From the NCBI GenBank assembly GCA_018713805.1, contig DVOF01000073.1:1-5148 (forward strand): a DNA stretch of 5,148 nt, written 5' to 3'. The DNA is from Candidatus Aphodoplasma excrementigallinarum (GTDB taxonomy: Bacteria > Bacillota > Clostridia > UBA1381 > UMGS1253). Both the position numbers and the translations under genes were made by a program. The first letter of the stretch is position 1. Every line of letters starts with the position of its first letter. Under the pieces are notes generated by a model. That model did no database searches. It was not told the DNA's origin and saw only the letters and a list, made by a program, of their open reading frames with translations. This document shows, in pieces, positions 1-5,148 of this stretch.

Positions 1-1444
1 CGCCGTATTTATCCTTGATGCGGAGCAGGTCTTCCTTGATCATTTCGACCACGAGGTGGTCGTCGCCAAGAATCTCATTCAAGTGCTGGATAAGTGCCTG
101 CACCTCCGCCAAATCGTCGTGGATTTTCTGCCGTTCCAGGCCGCTCAGCCGTCCGAGACGCATATCTACGATTGCCTGTGCCTGTACATCTGTCAGGCCA
201 AACCGCTCCATAAGCTCTACCTTTGCGTCGGCAATGCCGCCCTTTGCGCCGCGGATGACGTTGATGACCTCGTCGATATTGTCGATCGCAATGCACAGAC
301 CATGCAGGATATGCTCGCGGTCGATCGCTTTTTTCAAGTCAAAACGCGTCCGGCGCAGGAGCACATCCTTCTGGAACTCGATATAATAGTCGAGGATCTC
401 GCGCAGGTTCAGCAGGCGCGGCTCCTTCTCATTGACAAGCGCGATCATATTCGCGCAGAAGCTCTCCTGCATCTGCGTGAACTTGTAAAGCTGGTTTAAG
501 ATCACGTTCGCATTCGCATCGCGCTTTACCTCAATGACGATCCGCATACCCTCGCGGTCCGACTCGTCGCGGATGGCGGAAATGCCCTCAACCCGCTTGT
601 CGCGCACCAGCTCGCCAATTTTCTCCACCAGCTTTGCCTTGTTGACCTGGTACGGGATTTCGCTCACAACGATCTTCTGGTGCGTATTATGCTCCTCGAT
701 CACCGCGCGCGCGCGGATCAGAATCCGCCCGCGGCCCGTATGGTACGCCGCGCGGATACCGCTTTTGCCCATGATGATGCCGCCGGTTGGGAAGTCCGGG
801 CCCTTTATGTAGTTCATCAGCTCGTCAATCGTGATGTTCGGGTCCTCCATTACGGCGATAATCCCGTCAATTACCTCGCCGAGGTTGTGCGTCGGGATAT
901 TCGTCGCCATGCCGACTGCGATACCGGACGAACCGTTGACCAGCAGGTTCGGGAATTTCGACGGGATGACGAGCGGCTCCTTGCGGCTATCGTCGTAGTT
1001 CGGGCCAAAATCGACCGTATCCTTTTCAATGTCGGCAAGCATCTCAAGCGCCATCCGGCTCATCCTTGCCTCTGTGTAACGGTAAGCAGCCGGCGGGTCG
1101 CCGTCCACGCTACCAAAGTTACCCTGCCCGTCAACGAGGCAGTAGCGCATGGAAAAGTCCTGCGCAAGCCGCACCAGCGCGTCATAAACCGATGCGTCGC
1201 CATGCGGGTGGTACTTACCGAGCACGTCGCCGACCGTCGTCGCACACTTTTTGTACGGCTTGTCCGGCGTGAGCCCCGCCTCGTGCATGGTGTATAAGAT
1301 ACGCCGGTGAACGGGCTTGAGCCCGTCCCGGACGTCCGGCAGCGCCCTGCCGATAATTACGCTCATGGCATAGTCGATGTACGACCGTTTCATCTCCTTG
1401 GATAACTCCACGTCAATGATTTTCTGCATTTCCTGTTCCGCCAT
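1..1444 (-). CDS. gyrA: DNA gyrase subunit A, N-terminal part (cut by left window edge)
   Basis: GyrA is the cleavage-religation subunit of DNA gyrase (A2B2 with GyrB), a cytoplasmic type IIA topoisomerase that introduces negative supercoils using ATP. The window holds 481 complete codons plus one base; the frame is still open at base 1, so the rest of the coiled coil, the GyrA box and the beta-pinwheel C-terminal domain lie outside. Visible landmarks are YIDYAMSVIIGRALPDVRDG (residues 22-41), HPHGDASVYD (79-88), the catalytic tyrosine Y123 preceded by R122 in YRYTEAR, NLLVNGSSGIAVGMATNIP near the end of the winged-helix region, IPYQVNKAKL and RVEGISAIRDESDREGMRIV in the tower, and the coiled-coil segment ending in IKDKYG. 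The ATG at 1444 has GGAGGT 6 nt upstream and gives the usual GyrA N terminus. ParC is the alternative, but overall similarity favours GyrA; the GyrA box would settle it. The residue equivalent to E. coli Ser83 is Ala84 here. It starts 42 bp after gpmI on the same strand. Confidence 0.96.
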   Translation of the reverse strand, partial: MAEQEMQKIIDVELSKEMKRSYIDYAMSVIIGRALPDVRDGLKPVHRRILYTMHEAGLTPDKPYKKCATTVGDVLGKYHPHGDASVYDALVRLAQDFSMRYCLVDGQGNFGSVDGDPPAAYRYTEARMSRMALEMLADIEKDTVDFGPNYDDSRKEPLVIPSKFPNLLVNGSSGIAVGMATNIPTHNLGEVIDGIIAVMEDPNITIDELMNYIKGPDFPTGGIIMGKSGIRAAYHTGRGRILIRARAVIEEHNTHQKIVVSEIPYQVNKAKLVEKIGELVRDKRVEGISAIRDESDREGMRIVIEVKRDANANVILNQLYKFTQMQESFCANMIALVNEKEPRLLNLREILDYYIEFQKDVLLRRTRFDLKKAIDREHILHGLCIAIDNIDEVINVIRGAKGGIADAKVELMERFGLTDVQAQAIVDMRLGRLSGLERQKIHDDLAEVQALIQHLNEILGDDHLVVEMIKEDLLRIKDKYG

Positions 1445-1450
1445 TTTGCG

Positions 1451-1456
1451 ACCTCC
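1451..1456 (-). promoter_or_regulatory. Ribosome binding site of gyrA
   Basis: The minus strand reads GGAGGT, ending 6 nt before the ATG at 1444. It is a near-perfect Shine-Dalgarno match and supports this start. It lies inside the 42-bp gpmI-gyrA gap (1445-1486), where I see no hairpin with a T-run and no convincing promoter, so gyrA may be read through from gpmI. Confidence 0.85.
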
Positions 1457-1486
1457 AATTTCTAAAATCCGTAAAGTGCTGCCAGC

Positions 1487-2998
1487 TTAGCGCACCAGCA
1501 TACTCTCGCCGGTCATCTCCGCCGGCTTGTCAAGCCCCATCATGTCGAGCAGCGTCGGCGCAATGTCCGCCAGCCGGCCCTCGCTCTTGAGCCCCGCGTC
1601 ATAGCCGACCATCACCATCGGAACCGGGTTGGTCGAGTGCGCCGTTACCACGTTGCCGTCGTCGTCGAACATCTCGTCCGCGTTGCCGTGGTCCGCCGTC
1701 ACAAGCGCGCAGCCGCCCATCTTCTCGATCGCGTCCAGCACGCGCCCGAGGCATGTGTCAACCGCCTCGACAGCCGCAACAGCCGCGTCGAACACACCCG
1801 TATGGCCTACCATGTCGCAGTTTGCAAAGTTTAGTACGATTACGTCGTATTTGCCGGACTCGATGCGTTTTACGGCCTCGTCCGTCACCTCATACGCGCT
1901 CATCTCCGGCTTTAAGTCGTAGGTCGCCACCTTCGGCGACGCGATCAGCGCCCGGTCCTCGCCGGGGTATTCCTTCTCAATGCCGCCGTTGAAGAAGAAC
2001 GTCACGTGCGCATACTTTTCTGTTTCTGCAATCCGCAGCTGAGTCAGCCCTTTTCCGCTGATATACTCGCCAAAGGTATTGACCAGCTTGGTCGGCTTAA
2101 ACGCCACCTCGACATTCGGCATAAGTTTATCATACTGCGTCATGCACACAAAGTAAACCGGAAAATATTCCCGCGCAAATCCGTTAAACGCCTCATCCAC
2201 CAGCGTGCGCGTGATTTCACGCGCGCGGTCGGGACGGAAATTATAGAAGATTATGCTGTCGCCGGCCTTGATTTTTGCCGCGCCGCCGATTACAGTCGGC
2301 AGCACAAACTCGTCCGTCACGTCGTTTTTGTACGAGTCGCGCACCGCGGTCTCCGCGTCGTCAGCCTGTACGCCCTCGCCTTTTACCATCGCGTCGTACG
2401 CCTTCTGCACACGCTCCCAGCGGTTGTCGCGGTCCATTGCATAGTAACGGCCCATCACAGTCGCAATTTTGCCGACACCGATTTCCTTCATCTTGTCTTC
2501 CAATTCTTTTACATAGTCTGCGCCCGTCGTCGGCCCAACGTCGCGCCCGTCAAGGAAACAGTGTACGTATACGTCCTTCACGCCCTGCCGCTTTGCCAGC
2601 TCCAAAAGCGCGTACAGGTGCGTATTGTGCGAATGTACGCCCCCGTCGGACAAAAGCCCCCACAAATGGAGCGCGCCGCCCGTCTTTTTCACATTTTCCA
2701 CCGCGCCCAGAAACGCCTCGTTTTCAAAAAAGTCACCGTCGCTGATCGACTTTGTGATGCGCGTCAGCTCCTGGTACACGATTCGGCCCGCGCCGATATT
2801 CGTGTGCCCAACCTCGGAATTGCCCATCTGACCGTCCGGCAGTCCAACGTCCATCCCACTCGCATGGATGATGTTGTGCGGGCAGCTTGCCATCAATTTA
2901 TCCATCACCGGCGTCGCCGCCGCGTCGATCGCCGACTGTTTTTTATCCTTTGCAATGCCGTAGCCGTCCAAAATAATCAATGCTGTCGGTTTTTTCAT
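1487..2998 (-). CDS. gpmI: 2,3-bisphosphoglycerate-independent phosphoglycerate mutase
   Basis: This enzyme interconverts 3-phosphoglycerate and 2-phosphoglycerate in glycolysis and gluconeogenesis through a phosphoserine intermediate, and needs Mn2+ or similar divalent metals. It belongs to the alkaline phosphatase superfamily and acts in the cytoplasm. The 503-aa length is close to the family norm of about 510. Visible motifs include LIILDGYG with metal ligand D11, GQMGNSEVGHTNIGAGR with the phosphorylated S61, HCFLDGRDVGP (147-156), YAMDRDNRWER (186-196), FYNFRPDRAREITR (251-264), D395 and H399 in NCDMVGHTG, D436 and H437 in TADHGNADEM, and H454 in AHSTNPVP. The metal-binding and phosphotransfer residues expected by comparison with the Geobacillus enzyme therefore appear intact. 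The ATG at 2998 is chosen because AAAGGTGAG sits 7 nt upstream and the protein then begins MKKPTALIILDGYG, typical of the family; an in-frame ATG at 3031 would add 11 atypical residues and lies upstream of that ribosome binding site. It follows the pgk-tpiA fusion after 143 bp and precedes gyrA by 42 bp. Confidence 0.97.
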   Translation of the reverse strand: MKKPTALIILDGYGIAKDKKQSAIDAAATPVMDKLMASCPHNIIHASGMDVGLPDGQMGNSEVGHTNIGAGRIVYQELTRITKSISDGDFFENEAFLGAVENVKKTGGALHLWGLLSDGGVHSHNTHLYALLELAKRQGVKDVYVHCFLDGRDVGPTTGADYVKELEDKMKEIGVGKIATVMGRYYAMDRDNRWERVQKAYDAMVKGEGVQADDAETAVRDSYKNDVTDEFVLPTVIGGAAKIKAGDSIIFYNFRPDRAREITRTLVDEAFNGFAREYFPVYFVCMTQYDKLMPNVEVAFKPTKLVNTFGEYISGKGLTQLRIAETEKYAHVTFFFNGGIEKEYPGEDRALIASPKVATYDLKPEMSAYEVTDEAVKRIESGKYDVIVLNFANCDMVGHTGVFDAAVAAVEAVDTCLGRVLDAIEKMGGCALVTADHGNADEMFDDDGNVVTAHSTNPVPMVMVGYDAGLKSEGRLADIAPTLLDMMGLDKPAEMTGESMLVR

Positions 2999-3005
2999 AG
3001 AACCA

Positions 3006-3014
3006 CTCACCTTT
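3006..3014 (-). promoter_or_regulatory. Ribosome binding site of gpmI (decides the start)
   Basis: The minus strand reads AAAGGTGAG, ending 7 nt before the ATG at 2998. It supports that start over the upstream in-frame ATG at 3031, from which translation would run through this site. Confidence 0.8.
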
Positions 3015-3076
3015 CCCAATGCCTTTCTCAATGATTTTTCGCCTTCCGGGCGCAGGCCCGCGCCGCGCCTTTGTCA

Positions 3077-3103
3077 AAACGGGGCAGACGCAAGGTCTGC
3101 CCC
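3077..3103 (-). terminator. Hairpin between pgk-tpiA and gpmI, possible terminator or attenuator
   Basis: On the minus strand GGGGCAGAC (3095-3103) pairs perfectly with GTCTGCCCC (3081-3089) across a 5-nt loop, CTTGC. The stem is followed by GTTTTGA, a run of only four T residues. The strong GC-rich stem lies 38 bp past the pgk-tpiA stop and 82 bp before the gpmI start, a sensible place for partial termination or mRNA 3'-end protection. The short T-run makes a fully efficient Rho-independent terminator doubtful. A weaker 5-bp hairpin with a 4-nt loop (3047-3060) lies further downstream in the same gap. I see no other feature in 2999-3141 apart from the gpmI ribosome binding site. Confidence 0.45.
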
Positions 3104-3141
3104 CTCCTGATTTTCAATTTTTAAGCAGCCTGCCTGATAAT

Positions 3142-5073
3142 TTAGAATTTCACGATCCCTGTGAAGTCCGCCGCCTTCAGGCTCGCGCCGCCAACCAGGC
3201 CGCCGTCGATATCGGACATACCGAACAGCGCCGCCGCATTCGACGGTTTTACGCTGCCGCCGTACTGGATAATGATTTCATCTGCAACGTCCTTGCCGTA
3301 CAGCTCCTTGACAACCTCGCGGATTGCGCCGCAAACCTCGTTCGCCTGCTCGTCCGTCGCCGTCTTGCCCGTTCCGATCGCCCAAATCGGCTCATACGCG
3401 ATGATAACCTTCTTCGCGTCGTCTGCGCTTACGTTCATAAACGCAATCTTTACCTGGCTGCGGATCAGGTCGATCGTAATGCCCTGCTCGCGCTCCTCGA
3501 GCGACTCGCCTACGCAAACGATCGGCTTCAAGCCTTTTTCAATTGCCTTAAGCAGCTTCTTATTCACCGTAACATCTGTCTCAGCAAAATACTGTCTTCT
3601 TTCGCTGTGGCCGATAATAACGTACTCAACGCCCATGCTGACCAGCATGTCCGCGCTTACTTCGCCTGTAAACGCGCCGCTGTCCTCAAAGTGCATGTTC
3701 TGCGCGCCGATTTTGATGTTCGTGCCCTTTGCCGCTTCCACAGCAGCCGGCAGGCATACGAACGGAACGCACGCAATCACCTGTGCCTCCGCGCCTTCCA
3801 CCATCGGGGCAAGCTCTTTGATAAACGCGCCAGTCTCCGCCGGCGTCTTGTTCATCTTCCAGTTGCCGGCAACCACCGTCGGGCGCGTATTCGCGTCCAT
3901 CAGGCACGCAATACCCGGCAGTACCTTGCCTTCCAAAAATTCGAGCGATGCGCCGCCGCCCGTCGAAATATGGCTCATCTTGTCGGCATAGCCCATCTGC
4001 TTTACTGCCGCAACGCTGTCGCCGCCGCCAATAATCGTAACGGCGTCCGCCTTTGCAACCGCTTCCGCAATCGCCCTTGTACCGTTTGCAAAATTTTCAA
4101 ACTCGAACACGCCCATCGGCCCGTTCCATACAATCGTCTTCGCAGTCTCGATTACGCTCGTAAACTTCTCGATCGTAATCCCGCCGATATCCATACCCAT
4201 CCAGCCGTCCGGCATCGCGTCGGACGGAACGTACTTGCGCTCCGCGTCGTTTGCAAAGCGGTCCGCCACAATCGACCCAACCGGAAGCAGGAAGTTTACG
4301 CCCTTTTCCTTTGCTTTCTTCATCAAATCCTTTGCAAGGTCAATCTTGTCGTCCTCGCAGATAGAGTCGCCGATCTTATAGCCCTTCGCCTTCAGGAACG
4401 TATATGCCATGCCGCCGCCGATAATCAGCGCATCCACCTTGTCGATCAGGTTCTCAATAACGCCGATCTTGTCCGACACCTTCGCGCCGCCCAGAATAGC
4501 TACGAACGGGCGTGCCGGGTTCTCGAGCGCGCCGCCCAGATACTCAATCTCCTTTTTCATCAGATAGCCGCATACTGCCGGCAGATAATTCGCCACGCCC
4601 GCTGTGGAAGCGTGTGCGCGGTGCGCCGTGCCAAATGCGTCGTTGACATAGATATCCGCCAGGGAAGCAAGCGCTTTGGCAAACTCCGGATCGTTCTTTT
4701 CCTCTTCCTTGTGGAAGCGGACATTCTCCAGCATGACAACGTCGCCGTCCTTCATTGCCGCAACGGCAGCCTTCGCCGAATCGCCAATCACGTCCTCTGC
4801 CATAACGACATCCTGGCCCAGAAGCTCAGACAAGCGCTTTGCAACCGGCTTAAGCGAATATTTCATATTAAACTCACCCTTCGGACGGCCCAAGTGCGAG
4901 CTAAGGATGACTTTCGCATTATTTTTGATCAAATATTTGATTGTCGGGAGCGCGCCGATGATTCTCGTTTCATCGGTGATCTTGTCCCCGTCGAGCGGGA
5001 CATTGAAGTCGCAGCGCACTAAAACCCTTTTTCCGGTAACCGGAATGTCTTCTATTGTTTTTTTGTTGAACAT
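3142..5073 (-). CDS. pgk-tpiA: Bifunctional phosphoglycerate kinase / triosephosphate isomerase fusion
   Basis: One continuous 643-aa frame holds two complete glycolytic enzymes. Residues 1 to about 394 are phosphoglycerate kinase, which transfers phosphate from 1,3-bisphosphoglycerate to ADP. Residues from about 396 to 643 are triosephosphate isomerase, which interconverts dihydroxyacetone phosphate and glyceraldehyde-3-phosphate. PGK landmarks are RCDFNVPL (20-27), R37 in DETRI, SHLGRPKG (59-66), ENVRF with R119, GTAHRAHAST with R152, GGAKVSDK (195-202), WNGPMGVFEFENFANGT (316-332) and the nucleotide-loop GGGDS (349-353). TIM landmarks are NWKMNK with catalytic K406, GHSERR with catalytic H489, YEPIWAIGTGK with catalytic E561 and the loop-6 lid, YGGSVKP (604-610) and GGLVGGASLK (624-633). 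Both domains are full length and retain catalytic residues, so both activities are expected. The ATG at 5073 is preferred: it has AGAGAGGTG upstream and gives the standard PGK start MFNKKTIED. A GTG at 5085 would add four residues but is part of that ribosome binding site. A PGK-TIM fusion is known from Thermotoga maritima; in most bacteria the two genes are separate. gpmI follows on the same strand. Confidence 0.96.
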   Translation of the reverse strand: MFNKKTIEDIPVTGKRVLVRCDFNVPLDGDKITDETRIIGALPTIKYLIKNNAKVILSSHLGRPKGEFNMKYSLKPVAKRLSELLGQDVVMAEDVIGDSAKAAVAAMKDGDVVMLENVRFHKEEEKNDPEFAKALASLADIYVNDAFGTAHRAHASTAGVANYLPAVCGYLMKKEIEYLGGALENPARPFVAILGGAKVSDKIGVIENLIDKVDALIIGGGMAYTFLKAKGYKIGDSICEDDKIDLAKDLMKKAKEKGVNFLLPVGSIVADRFANDAERKYVPSDAMPDGWMGMDIGGITIEKFTSVIETAKTIVWNGPMGVFEFENFANGTRAIAEAVAKADAVTIIGGGDSVAAVKQMGYADKMSHISTGGGASLEFLEGKVLPGIACLMDANTRPTVVAGNWKMNKTPAETGAFIKELAPMVEGAEAQVIACVPFVCLPAAVEAAKGTNIKIGAQNMHFEDSGAFTGEVSADMLVSMGVEYVIIGHSERRQYFAETDVTVNKKLLKAIEKGLKPIVCVGESLEEREQGITIDLIRSQVKIAFMNVSADDAKKVIIAYEPIWAIGTGKTATDEQANEVCGAIREVVKELYGKDVADEIIIQYGGSVKPSNAAALFGMSDIDGGLVGGASLKAADFTGIVKF

Positions 5074-5082
5074 AGAAATCTG

Positions 5083-5091
5083 CACCTCTCT
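5083..5091 (-). promoter_or_regulatory. Ribosome binding site of pgk-tpiA (decides the start)
   Basis: The minus strand reads AGAGAGGTG, ending 9 nt before the ATG at 5073. The in-frame GTG at 5085 is embedded in this motif, so it is unlikely to be the true start. The remaining genomic bases up to 5116 are an AT-rich leader too short to show a promoter. Confidence 0.75.
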
Positions 5092-5116
5092 ATTTTTTAT
5101 TTTTGCTTGTTAACAC

Positions 5117-5148
5117 CTGTCTCTTATACACATCTGACGCTGCCGACG
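5117..5148 (+). other. Nextera library adapter (non-biological sequence)
   Basis: Bases 5117-5135 read CTGTCTCTTATACACATCT, the 19-bp Tn5 mosaic end used in Nextera tagmentation libraries. Bases 5136-5148 read GACGCTGCCGACG, the reverse complement of the Nextera Read 1 adapter tail minus its final base. Together they reproduce the standard read-through of a short insert into the adapter. The genomic part of the contig therefore ends at 5116, and nothing should be inferred from this stretch as natural DNA or as a Tn5/IS50 end. Confidence 0.98.

Noticed and set aside
680..1297. A 205-codon plus-strand frame antisense to gyrA, with smaller ones nearby.
   Set aside because: These lie opposite well-conserved GyrA coding sequence and show no family features.
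2999..3031. An N-terminal extension of gpmI from the ATG at 3031.
   Set aside because: The extra 11 residues are not typical of the family, and the extension would run through the good ribosome binding site that serves the ATG at 2998.
2006..3034. A 342-codon open frame on the plus strand, antisense to gpmI.
   Set aside because: It is the same kind of shadow frame: Arg/His/Val-rich, without recognisable motifs, and fully opposite gpmI.
3072..3077. A TTGACA-like -35 box on the minus strand upstream of gpmI.
   Set aside because: The position about 17 nt downstream is GC-rich with nothing like TATAAT, so the match is probably chance next to the hairpin.
3019..5022. A 667-codon open frame on the plus strand, antisense to pgk-tpiA.
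   Set aside because: It lies almost wholly opposite a clearly recognised gene, its product is Arg/His/Leu-rich with no recognisable domain, and such long antisense frames are expected from the G/C-biased codon use of the true gene.
5074..5085. A GTG start at 5085 for pgk-tpiA.
   Set aside because: The GTG is part of the AGAGAGGTG ribosome binding site for the ATG at 5073, which gives the standard PGK N terminus.
5117..5135. A natural Tn5/IS50 mosaic end marking a transposon boundary.
   Set aside because: It continues into the synthetic Nextera Read 1 adapter and stops at the contig end, so it is library contamination and not a mobile element.

Overview
The window is part of a bacterial chromosome, probably from a Clostridia-type Bacillota, and most likely a contig from an Illumina metagenome or draft genome. 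The lineage is inferred from three things: the Gram-positive style of the Pgk and GyrA proteins, the cofactor-independent phosphoglycerate mutase, and strong GG-rich ribosome binding sites. Codon third positions favour G/C. I cannot assign a genus from sequence alone.

All genes lie on the minus strand, so the window is transcribed from right to left. From right to left: (a) 5117-5148 is not biological sequence. It is the Nextera transposase mosaic end followed by the Read 1 adapter, so the genomic sequence ends at 5116. (b) 3142-5073 is one uninterrupted frame encoding a complete phosphoglycerate kinase fused to a complete triosephosphate isomerase (643 aa). (c) 2999-3141 is a 143-bp intergenic stretch with a perfect 9-bp GC-rich hairpin that could terminate or attenuate transcription. 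(d) 1487-2998 is gpmI, the 2,3-bisphosphoglycerate-independent phosphoglycerate mutase (503 aa). (e) 1-1444 is the first 481 codons of gyrA, DNA gyrase subunit A, which runs off the left edge.

The fusion protein and GpmI cover three steps of lower glycolysis: TIM interconverts DHAP and glyceraldehyde-3-phosphate, PGK makes ATP and 3-phosphoglycerate, and GpmI makes 2-phosphoglycerate. The glyceraldehyde-3-phosphate dehydrogenase gene, which often precedes pgk, would lie beyond the right end if present. Enolase, which often follows gpmI, is absent; gyrA starts only 42 bp after the gpmI stop.

I see no RNA gene, CRISPR array, mobile element or defence system. The points worth following up are the Pgk-TIM fusion and its junction, a naturally alanine-bearing quinolone position in GyrA, the gpmI-gyrA adjacency, and the untrimmed adapter.
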